Assembly: GCA_026075535.2 (NCBI GenBank) | Contig: AP026545.1 | Location: 8,928,001 to 8,992,000, forward strand | Direction: 5' to 3' | DNA from: Tricholoma matsutake | Taxonomy: Eukaryota > Basidiomycota > Agaricomycetes > Agaricales > Tricholomataceae | Length of the DNA stretch: 64,000 nucleotides | In this document: piece after piece, positions 55,321 to 64,000 of the stretch | How positions within the stretch are numbered: position 1 is the stretch's first letter | How the letters are laid out: each line of letters starts with the position of its first letter | Made by a program: the position numbers and the translations under genes | Notes under the pieces: model-generated | Seen by the model: only the letters and a program-made list of their open reading frames with translations | What the model was told of the DNA's origin: nothing | The model's database searches: none

Positions 55321-56579
55321 AAAATCGACATCAGACACTATATCACTATTCCAATGGTCATCACACACATGCCAGACGTATCCCCTACCATTGTCGAACA
55401 ATATCGCACCAATATCGGGCCACGAACAAAGTCAGAAGAATCTTTGAAAATCTTCGAAAAACATCGAACCTCGAAAAACATTGTTGGACACAGTATTTCC
55501 TATTTGAATGATCTTCGGATGCATGCTGGACACATGGGACACTATATCGAGTATATCGAACACATTTCGACTGCATGTGCACGCATACAATCTGCTCGAA
55601 GCAGTTTCCGATCTTCTATTCAATTTATAACAAGGACAGTCCGGTTTTAGCTATTCTTTCTTATTATTTCTTCATCATGTGTTATATTCACCCCTTCTAG
55701 GCTCGCTTTATTGTTCTGATATACTTATATTGTCTTTTGCCTCGAGTTTTCCACATGTTTGCCTCATGTTCTCTAGCCTTTTTAGGTACTTTCTTTATTT
55801 TATATAAAAAGATGTACTAGATACAAAGAAAAACAAGAAAGTCGTCGTCTTCCTCCCAGATCACAGTGATTTGAGAGTACAGTTTAGTCTTATTCAGTCC
55901 AAAGTTTGGTGTTTTATGCTAAACTTCCTTGAAATTCCTCGAAATTCCTCACATTATGCTATTTTCGCTCTCACTTCCCTTGATTAGCCTTTTCATCACT
56001 TCTACTACTCGTCTAGTCCCCCAATCTTGTGTCCAAACATATCTGCACACTTGAAATTCCTCAAAACCTCTTCAGAAAATATTGCGACATCTCGAAAATC
56101 ATCGCAACACCTCGAAAATCATTGCAAAGTCTCGAAACACATTCTTTTAGCCTCGAACTGCTTCGACAAGCAGTTGTTTTATGACTATTTGATGGTTGGT
56201 CTGACAGGTGACATCTAGAGGGCCTCACAACCTTCCTCTGACTTGTGTTATACCATCTGAAGCCATTTTGTGGGTTTTGTTTGGGTTTATGGGTTGAGTA
56301 TCATCACCGTCTTGTGTTTGTAGCGAGGGTGGGGGGTCGAGAGTGGTTGTCATTTGTCATCTCCTCCCCATCGCCATCGCGTGTTGCCCCCTCCCCTGTT
56401 CTCATTGTTGTCCGTTTTCTGCTCCCTGTTGTTTGTCAGCCCCTCCCTGTGTGCATTGTTGTTTGTCATTGGCACCTCCATTACCCCCTATGAGCAGTGG
56501 CTTGTAGGTGGGTTGGTGGTGCTGTGACATGGTGTCGGCCATTGTCCCTGGCTGCCATTGCTGTTGCTGTCTGGAAGTG

Positions 56580-57175
56580 GCAGTACCCATTGCCACCCTG
56601 CGAGCAGAGGCTCGCAGTGGTGACATAGGGCATGGGTGGTGTATGGCGAGGGCCCAGGTGCATTGTGTGGTGGCTAGGCAACGTTGTTAGCAAAAGATAA
56701 GAAACTAAGAAAATAATCGTTAGTAAAAGAAATAAGATTAAACAAAAAAAAACATACTCGACAGCCCAAACGACGACTAGTGTCATTTGGGCTGTCTGCA
56801 GCAGAGCCCCCTGATTTGTCCTCATTGTCCCCCCTGATTTGTCCTTGTCCCCCTGATTTGTCGTCCTTGTTGTCCCACTATTTGTTGTTGTCCAGGAAAG
56901 GGCCCGTTGCCACCCTGCGAGCAGAGGCTTGCAGCGGTGGCATTGGGCATGGTTGTTGTGGTCCAGAAGCAGCCCAATGCTGGCCTGCAAGCAGTGGCTC
57001 ACAGCGGTGGCAAAGGCATTGTTTGGTGGGTGGGCAATTTTGTTATCAAAATGAAAAGTACCTAAAAAAGAAGAAAAAACTTTTAGTTAGTTAGTTAGTT
57101 AGTAAAAGAAAAGAATCAACTATAAAACAACATACCCTAGGGCCCAAATGACCCTTGTTTGTTGTTTGGGCCATC
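56580..57175 (-). repeat. Hairpin/intron modules in the right arm of hAT #2
   Basis: Hairpins lie at 56762-56795 and 57138-57173. The GCGAGCAGAGGCTCGC palindrome is at about 56600, with decayed copies at 56920 and 56990. Minus-strand GTATGTT and GCTAAC motifs surround them as in hAT #1. The repeated minus-strand peptide TPPMPYVTTASLCSQGGNGY recurs, showing common origin with 10333-10931. Confidence 0.6.
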
Positions 57176-57702
57176 TACTCTGTGTTTGTTTGGTTGTTGT
57201 GGTCATTTTCGTGGAAACGGTATCGTTGGTGTTGTTGTTGTTGTGGTCATGGGAAGTCATCTGGGAAGTGGTGCCACATTTGTTTTTGGGTGAACAAACA
57301 TGACCACATGGTCTGTGCACAGCCACAGGGTATATAAGCACTCACCAAATGACTGTTTTTTCCCCCAGGCTTGTTACACCTTATGTATATATACCATAAA
57401 TAGTAATAGTAGTATTTATATTTTGTTCTTTTATATACTTTTGGATACTTATTTCTGTATTTTGTACTCAACTTATGCTATATATCTAGTAGTATAAACA
57501 TGTCTAAAAGACTGGTTAAGACTGGTTTCAACTGGTCTTACATTGGTTTTCATGAGTTTACAAAAGTGATCAACCAACAACCAAACCAACCCCAATATGG
57601 GGTGAACTGAGACTGATGGTTCGGTCTTTTACGGTTAAGTTTGGTTAAGGGTCCAGTCTTTTTCTGGTCTTATGGACTGGACCCTTGAACACTACTATCT
57701 CC

Positions 57703-57856
57703 TAGCATGATCTGTGCATTCCTCTGCTTTGGGGACTGGAGTCGAAATGATCTTGTTGATATGCCTGATTTAGCAGTTGCAATCCATCAGTCATGTGGGC
57801 ACAAATGGTCGCATAGTGACATTGAAAGTGTTGGTAGCAGTTAGACATTTTTGTAG
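57703..57856 (+). pseudogene. Continuation of the Helitron gene C-terminus
   Basis: Removing hAT #2 and one CTATCTCC copy joins SCLSPS to MICAFLCFGDWSRNDLVD in one frame, ending with TAG at about 57856. The open frame across the empty site supports the insertion call. The following ~200 bp (57857-58062) has imperfect family A-like ends (GCATGGGTCACACC inverse near 58045); its limits are uncertain. Confidence 0.55.
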
Positions 57857-58062
57857 CATGATCTTGTACACCATGGGCATAACCCATGGTAATTCTTGTT
57901 GGTTTGATGGTATACCACAGTGTCTTCACACTGCAGTTATTTTATGTATACCTTGAGTTGACACCATCACCATGTACATGCTGTATTGTAAGGGTATGGT
58001 GTATGCAGTAACGGGTGTGGTATATAATTTTTTACCCATGGTGTGACCCATGCGGAACCTTA

Positions 58063-58839
58063 GCTAGCAGTCACCAAATCTGTAATTCCAACTGAAACAC
58101 CACCTGTAACATCTAGTGAATAGCAGGGGTTACCTGCGGGTAAGTGACAGGTATGGGGTAATCAGCATGTAGCCTTTGTTTTTGTGATTCTAATGCACTA
58201 ATGTTTATACCAAATGGTCAAGAATTGGCCTAGATATGCTCATTCTAAATTTTAGCACCATAGCACAATATCTGATCTCACCCTGCTCCAATCTTTCCAA
58301 AAAGTTACCCCAAAACTCCAAAACCTCGGATTTTGGATAATATTTTGGAAAGATTGGGCAGGGTGAAATCAGATGTTGTGCTATGGTGCTAAAATTTAGA
58401 ATGAGCATATCTAGGCCAATTCTTGACCATTTGGTATAAAAGTTAGTGCGTTAGAATCACAAAAACAAAGGCTACATGCTGATTACCCCATACCCATCAC
58501 TTACCCGTGGGTAACCCCTGCTATTTACTAGTAACATCTGATATGACCGCCATCCAGCTACAATCACCTGATGATAGCTCCATGCCAGCTGTAAATGGTA
58601 TTATCAATGGATGTTATGTAGATGCTTGGCCTGCTATTGAGCTGCCTCCTGCACAATCAACATCCCCTTTGGTAGCCAGTGGCACTGTCGAGAGGTTACC
58701 ACCTGGTTTGCCAACCTCAGCCTCTGTTCCACCAGCATCAATCACTCCTGATGTGGTGTCACCAGTAGATCTTGTGGACCTGGTGGCTGTTGGAGATGGT
58801 GATGATGCTCAACCCAGAAACTCAACCAAAACCAACTAA
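58063..58839 (+). pseudogene. Ser/Pro-rich hypothetical ORF split by a MITE
   Basis: Removing the MITE and one GTAACATC copy joins VIPTETPPVTS to DMTAIQLQSPDDSSMPA in one frame, which runs on to TAA at 58837-58839. The protein is Pro/Ser/Val-rich with no recognised domain; its N-terminus is lost in the junk to the left. It may be the end of the Helitron-associated gene or a separate ORF. Confidence 0.4.
58114..58530. mobile_element. Palindromic MITE with 8-bp TSD
   Basis: The 417-bp element is nearly one palindrome: TAGTGAATAGCAGGGGTTAC at the left, GTAACCCCTGCTATTTACTA at the right, with arms of about 190 bp. TSD GTAACATC at 58106-58113 and 58531-58538. TAGTG-type ends and an 8-bp TSD indicate a hAT-derived MITE. 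It could fold into a very long hairpin RNA if transcribed. Confidence 0.88.
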
Positions 58840-58849
58840 ACTGGTCTTA

Positions 58850-59786
58850 GGAGATATAACACAAGTCAGAGGAAGGATGCAAGGTGGTACTAAATATTGC
58901 CGTCAGCAATAAACGTGAATGTGATGTGATGTGATGCTGTACAAAGTACTGTGAAGGTGTGCAAAGAAGTTCAAAGAATTTTGAGTGTGTGCGAAGTTGT
59001 TTTGAAGATTTTTGAGGATAGTGATGAGAATAGGGTGTGGATAGTACAAAATGGCAATGGGAGTCGAAGGTGACAAGAGATGATTGAGATGATAGGAGAT
59101 GGTATGACAAATTTCGAAGAAGTTCGCAATGATTCACAGAACTTTAGAGCTAAGACGAGGTGCTGGAACTCAAGAGGGAAACTCCTAAGTCAGACTAATA
59201 TGATATACGAGGGACTGATGTGACAATATATTCCTTTTTTGTTGTTGTATAGTAGTACAAGACTATATAAGTTTTGGGGAAATAGTACTAAAAAGGAAAT
59301 AAGGCCATGAGGCTCCCATGAGGCAAGGTATAAGACAATAAAGAGGTATCCAAATCACAAAATAAATGAGAAACAATGTGAGGGGAAATGTGTAGAACAT
59401 AATATATGAAAGGTACTTGTCCTATTGTTCCAATATATCATGGAAATGTCAAAAACACTGCAATGTGTCCTAAAAAGCGAAATGTATTGTCTCCTCATGT
59501 CTGGTGTGCTTGGCATGCAATGTGGCAACATGTAGCAAGTGTGGAATGTGTGTCCGAAGGTCGGGAGAATTGTATTATGGCAGCCAAAGGCATACAAAGA
59601 ATTTCAAAGTGATGCAAAGAATTTCAAAGCATTTTTGTGCTTTGTAGAGGTTCATACATGTTCATAGAACTTCAGAGGGGTTTGTATGGGTTCGTAGAGC
59701 TTCATAGAGGTCCGTAGAGACTCAAAGAGCTTTGACAATGATCGTAGATGTGTTCTCCAAGCTTGAAAGACAAGGTGGACCTATCA
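58850..59786 (-). repeat. Partial inverted copy of element X
   Basis: On the minus strand it begins TGATAGGTCCACCTTGTC at 59786, passes through a TATATAGTC region and CTCGAA/TTCGAA-like tracts, and ends CCTCTGACTTGTGTTATAT near 58851, matching 56226-56250 of X. It lacks the last ~60 bp of X and the long minisatellite. The plus strand shows many TTCATAGA/TTCGTAGA near-repeats (59590-59760). No protein gene. Confidence 0.55.
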
Positions 59787-60021
59787 ATGGTCATGTGCAT
59801 CCTGCAGTGCAGCCTACATTGTGTAAGCACCTCTGTAAACTTGGTATTCATATATTGATGTCCCTGTAGTCAATGACAGCACGACAAACATATTAATGGA
59901 TGCAACAAATAGCTATACAACAACTGACCAATCCCAAACTGCATCAAACTCAAATGAACCAGCAAAGAGAGTACTAATGTGGCCATCAAAGGTCATCAAT
60001 GGGCAGTAAGTGCCAAATTGG

Positions 60022-60326
60022 TGTTGGAGCAGACTATATACGCTGCACAGGGGAAGAGACAACACGTTCCTTACAACCTACCTGGGGTTTAGTTAGACTT
60101 ACAGCTAGGGTTAGCAGAGGTAAGAACACTGTATTCCTACTACGGTACAGGTTCTCCTTATATACATAATATTAAGGATGTCACATGACTCGGGAATGTG
60201 TTTACCGCATGTATGCGCAGTAAGCGCAGTAACATGCGTATGCTGCATGTATCGCCTCATGTATACATGTGTATGCTGCATGTATTGCCTCATGTATACA
60301 GCATGCATCAGGGATTAATTTCAACA
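60022..60326 (-). repeat. 3' LTR of copia #2
   Basis: 305 bp; starts TGTTGGAGCAGACTA on the plus strand and ends TTTCAACA. It is 33 bp longer than the copia #1 3' LTR because of an extra CATGTATACATGTGTATGCT-type segment near 60245-60280, a local duplication. The polypurine tract CCCCCCCTC lies at 60327-60335 on the plus strand. Confidence 0.9.
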
Positions 60327-60358
60327 CCCCCCCTCAAACTGTACAGCGCTCTAAGCAG

Positions 60359-61977
60359 CTAAGTTTGAATCTCAAAAGTAATTCCGAGAGAGTCTCTAAA
60401 TTTCCTGAATAGGACGGCGCCAAGGTTCTTTGTGAACATGTCAGCCGGATTATCACTTCCAGGAATGAAAACGACTGTGACTTTGTCATTTTCTATGCAT
60501 TCGCGGGTGTAGTGGTAGCGAATGTCTATATGTTTGGTCCTTCTTTCCTGAACTGGATTTGATCCAATAAAGATGGATCCTTGATTATCAGCGCAGATTG
60601 GTACGCGCTTCAGTGTATATCCAAGTTCCTGGAATAAGGACTCTATCCACACTATCTGCCGACAAGTGTCGGAGAGAGCCATGTATTCGGCTTCTGTGGA
60701 TGACAGTGCTACAGTTTTTTGTAAACGGGACTGCCAGCACACAATGCCACTCGCCAGAGTAGCAAAGTAACCCATTGTAGATCGGTGCTTGACTGTGTCA
60801 GCTGCCCAATCAGAATCTGTGAAGGCCTGTAGCCCCTCGGATTTCTCTCCATCATAGACCATACTGTACTTCTGGGTTCCCACCAGATAGCGCATTATGT
60901 ACATTGCTTTGTCTAGATGTTCTTGGCTAGGATTAGCCGAGAATTGCGACATCTTGATTACCGCATAAGCGATATCAGGTCGCGTTCTGAGCATCAGATA
61001 CAATAAAGATCCGATCACAGACTGATATTTTGATCTAAGCGCCGCGTTTGGCGTCGCTGTGTTCTCCAACGGTTTGTAGCCAGTCGGGAGCGGAGTGGGG
61101 GCAATCTTGGCATTTGTCATCTCGAACCTCTCAAGCACTTTGGCGAGATATTCTGTTTGATCGAGTTTGACTTTTGCAGCAGTCTGGGTGACGCGCATGC
61201 CTAAGAATTCCGTGACTTTTTCAGTACTACGGCACTCCCAATGCTTCAGGCAAGCATTCTTCTTGTCATCCACAAGTTTCTTGTTCTTGCCCATGAACAA
61301 GCCATCATCAACATAGACTAGCGCAATAACGATGCTGCCTGTCTTAGGATCCTTGTGTATGAAGATGCCGGCATCGGAGCTGGTGTGCACGAACCCAATG
61401 GTGCGCATAAATGCCTCTAGCTCTCTCCACCATGCTAGTGAAGCCTGTTTAAGGCCATACAATGCTCGGCATAAGCGCATTACTTTGCATTCTTTACCCT
61501 CGAGTTTGAAACCCTCGGGTTGATCCATATAGATCTCCTCATCAAGTTTGCCATATAAAAATGCGGTTTTTACATCTAGACCGGTCATATACATGCCTTC
61601 TAGAGACGCAAGGGCAAACATGAGGCGTACGGTCTCGTAGCGGACTACTGGTGAGAAAATCTCATCAAAGTCAACACCTTTGACTTGTGAAAAGCCTTTG
61701 GCCACGAGTCTGGCTCGTTTTCTTCCATCCGATTTCACGGAGAAAACCCATCTATTTTTGATCGTTTTTCAATCATGTGGAAGATCGACGATGTCATAGA
61801 CTTGTCGCTTGCAAAGAGCCTCTAACTCTTCACGACAAGCCTGTTTCCACTCAAGTTGCTGCTGCCGGGGTAGGCGCGCAATATCGCGAAATTGGTTTGG
61901 AACTAGGCTTTTTCCGCTTGATGGTGTGACTGCTTTTGACAACAGCCAGCGGATAAGCTCATCTCCACCTTCCTTGG
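60359..61977 (-). pseudogene. copia #2 pol: RT and RNase H
   Basis: RT shows RARLVAKGFSQVKGVDFDEI, then GLDVKTAFLYGKLDEEIYMD, YGLKQASLAWW and the intact active site ALVYVDDGLFMG. RNase H is like copia #1 (AFTDSDWAAD, STEAEYMAL, RYHYTRECIENDKV). Upstream, TGA at 61769-61771 interrupts DLPHD from KTIKNRWVF, a position normally occupied by a coding residue. It would copy RNA to DNA; blocked by the stop and by the frameshift upstream. Confidence 0.88.
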
Positions 61978-63951
61978 TTATCTTTTTAATATAACCTGCT
62001 TCGTCCGGTTCCCCATTGGGTGATCATGTTCTTGATTATTGGAATCGGGCACACTCTCGTGGGGTGCCGAACTCGGTCCAGCAACCGGTTCTTGCTGTTG
62101 AGGTCGTGGTCGTGTTTGGTTATGATCCGAATCTTGACCCACAGACTTCTTCCAATATCGATCACGCGCAATGTCTCTCTCTATGTCAGAGGGGAGTCGC
62201 TGTTCTCCATAGGTATTGCCGGGACGGTTTGGGATTTTCCTCTGCCTGCCTGATCGACGGGGCAATTGCTGCCATTCCTGTTGATCTTCACGTCTTGGAC
62301 GAAAGTCCTCAGTGCTAACTGGAGGCGGTGGAGGAGGAGCGTTAGTCGCATCATCATGCGCCTTTTGCTCGCTTGGTAAATCATCATCATCATCTTCTGA
62401 TGATGGAGGAAGGGGCGGATTTTGTGGCGGTATAGGGTCATCGCCATCCATTCCAGATGAGTGGTCATCATCTTCTGGTTCTGGTGGAAAATCACCAAGG
62501 TCTGTCTTGGCAGGAGTTTTAGCTCCGGGACAGCATGGGAACATCGTTTCATCAAATAGTGCCGTAGCACCAATGAATATTGCGCCGTTTCGTCGCATGA
62601 AACGATATGCTTTAATGCCATCTTCTACTCCTAGGTACGTCATTAGCTCCGATCGAGGAGACAATGTTGTTGGACGTTTTTCCTTTGGTAGATAGACATA
62701 AGCACCGCAACCGAAGACCTTCAGATTGTTTAGGTCTGGGCGGACCTTTGTCAGGTCCTCAAAAGGTGTCAGCCATTTCAGGCGCCTTATTGGGGTTCGG
62801 TTGTATAAATGTGTTGCATGTTCTATGCAAAATTCCCACCATGATTGTGGTAGACAAGCGGTGAATCGCAGGGTTTGCGACTTTTCCATTATTGTCCTTA
62901 TGGTGTGCTCTGCGCGCCCGTTCTGTTGATGAACGTGGGGTGCAGACATCTCTATTTTGATGCCTAAATCCTTGAGCTGTTTTTGTAGCTCACGATCCTT
63001 GAACTCCCCCCCTGGATCGACACGCCAGCGCTTGATTGTAGCGCCATATTGGGTCTTAGCCATCGCTTGAAATTGTCTAATCGCTGCAGCAGCGTCAGAT
63101 TTCTTTCTGAGACATTGGACCCAAATATGTGACGTTTTGTCATCCAGAAATACAATGAAGTATTTATGTTTGTGGTACGATAGTACCGGGAGTTCCTTTA
63201 GGTCGGAATGTATTAATTCAAAGGATTTGTCAGCTCGTGAGTCTGACTCGGGAAAAGATTTTGAGGTCATTTTCCCTTCTGCACACCCTGGACATATAAT
63301 TTTGTCTTTAGGAATAATTAAATTCCTTGGGAATTTTATGGTGCTTTTAGGCATTTTCCCTAGCGCCTCTTTGGATGGGTGTCCAAGTTGCCTATGCCAA
63401 GTCAAGTAGTCAGCGACATAAATGGTCGCGACATTAACCTTTTTGGTGCTCAATATATGAGTCCGAGCCCAATAGATCGTGTCATTCCTCCTTAGAGGGA
63501 CACAATGCATGATTGGGTTTCCATGCTCGATGAATGAAATGTATGCGGAGGAACCACGCACATCACTTCCGTCTTGTAAAAAGACCCCCATTGACATCAA
63601 TCGAGTATTAATGTCGGGTATGTAGTAGACGGGGTATAGTCGCGTTTCACATGTCTCTGACTTCCCATTACATACTACCTGGTGCCTAATGAAGACTGCT
63701 CCTTTTCCTACTATATGAGTAGTACCAGTGGCCGTTTGGACCAAGGTAGAGTCCTTTCTCAGTAAAGGCTTGTAAGAAGCGAAATCTTTCATTTCACCAG
63801 TGAAGTGTTTTGATGCGCCTGAATCCATGATCCAGTCGGCACCTTTCTTACAATCTCCCTTTGCACACATAGCACATATATTAAGATCTACATAATTCCA
63901 TGATACATTTAATAGCGGTAAAATTTCACATGAAAAGTTCGCTGTATTCAT
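61978..63951 (-). pseudogene. copia #2 pol: protease and integrase, frameshifted
   Basis: Same order as copia #1: WIMDSGASKHFTGEM, LTWHRQLGHPSKEAL, ICPGCAEGK, LIHSDLKELP, RWRVDPGGEFKD and HQQNGRAEHTIRTIM, so all three integrase acids are intact. It reads NQTRPRPQQQE where copia #1 has a stop. A G-run is one base shorter than in copia #1 (near 62014-62018), shifting the frame after PMG. The frame continues past 63951 towards gag outside the window. Confidence 0.88.
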
Positions 63952-64000
63952 AGGAATTTTAATCTTAGTGCTTGTGGCAGGGAAAAGGACTGACCTGTCA

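Larger units (their letters stand above)
49827..56304. mobile_element. Element X with internal minisatellite (holds copia #1)
   Basis: Comparison with hAT #1 shows extra sequence beginning TGATAGG at 49827 and ending GAGTATCAT at 56304, flanked by CACCGT at 49821-49826 and 56305-56310. Apart from copia #1 it is about 1.4 kb. Inside are a minisatellite (55030-55320), a TATATAA-containing region (55800) and TCGAAA-rich sequence. There is no credible protein frame. It may be a long solo LTR or a non-autonomous element of unknown class. A partial inverted copy is at 58850-59786. Confidence 0.6.
49592..57694. mobile_element. Non-autonomous hAT-type element #2 (holds X and copia #1)
   Basis: Ends TAGTGTTTAAGGGTCCAG and CTGGACCCTTGAACACTA, with perfect 8-bp duplication CTATCTCC at 49584-49591 and 57695-57702. 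It is the same family as hAT #1. Without its passengers it is about 1.6 kb. The right arm (56305-57694) carries hairpin/intron modules. No transposase. Confidence 0.85.
60022..64000 (-). mobile_element. Ty1/copia retrotransposon #2 (runs off the window)
   Basis: It is a close relative of copia #1 in opposite orientation. The 3' LTR is 60022-60326 and the 5' part lies beyond 64000. It keeps the RT that copia #1 lost but carries a one-base deletion and at least one TGA. ATTGG precedes the LTR as the possible TSD; its partner is outside the window. Confidence 0.9.

Noticed and set aside
55102..55650. 182-codon frame in element X
   Set aside because: Mostly minisatellite; open only because the repeat unit lacks stops in that phase.
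41326..58062. One giant family A element spanning 41326 to an inverse end at about 58062
   Set aside because: The 8-bp flanks differ (AGCCAAGC and GCTAGCAG) and the interior holds unrelated genes; the two ends are treated as separate.

Overview
This 64 kb window is a transposon graveyard, most likely from a mushroom-forming basidiomycete (Agaricomycetes). The organism call is an inference. It rests on the mix of chromodomain Ty3/gypsy, Ty1/copia, DIRS-like, Tc1/mariner, pogo, PIF/Harbinger, Helitron and hAT-type sequences in the style of that group, and on spliceosomal introns of about 46-66 nt. No rRNA, true tRNA, CRISPR array or recognisable housekeeping gene was seen. Nearly every coding region is broken. 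The one possibly intact gene is a small lysine-rich ORF with one intron (15980-16456, minus).

Layout. 1-450: gypsy integrase remnant. 1.1-5.6 kb: a minus-strand gene of unknown function, its exon split by a 1.5 kb hAT-type element with an 8-bp target-site duplication (TSD). 5.7-6.4 kb: a solo LTR and a MITE. 6.46-14.17 kb: a nest in which mariner #1 holds mariner #2, which holds a non-autonomous hAT element, which holds a palindromic tRNA-headed element; mariner #2 also holds a MITE. 14.8-17.4 kb: an acidic repeat ORF, the small intact gene and a PIF/Harbinger transposase. 17.8-21.9 kb: a DIRS-like retrotransposon (Gag, RT, RNase H, tyrosine recombinase). 22.4-29.7 kb: a Myb/SANT-like gene with a full-length 5.9 kb chromovirus inserted in an exon. 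30.5-31.8 kb: a CpG-rich cluster of hairpin modules. 32.2-35.2 kb: a large unassigned gene that may be a transposase. 36.9-40.2 kb: an unknown ORF and a pogo-like transposase. 41.2-43.7 kb: an inverted-repeat mosaic holding a second tRNA-headed element. 43.7-49.6 kb: an unknown gene and a Helitron-type PIF1 helicase with a C-terminal cysteine-peptidase-like region. That helicase gene is split by a second four-level nest (hAT #2, then element X, then copia #1) running to 57.7 kb. 58-64 kb: a MITE in an ORF, a second copy of X, and copia #2, which runs off the end.

Three themes link the region. (1) Many in-frame stops are TGA where the family, or a paralogous copy in this window, has CGA. Several catalytic residues are lost by G-to-A changes that also fit CpG decay, as expected of methylated heterochromatin. 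(2) Short GGCCCAAACGA...TCGTTTGGGCC hairpins, each next to an intron-like segment, recur in several unrelated element types. (3) A palindromic element family has TTTACACTCCCCCACC ends, subterminal tandem repeats and outward-facing tRNA-like promoters. Themes 2 and 3 are the best candidates for something undescribed.
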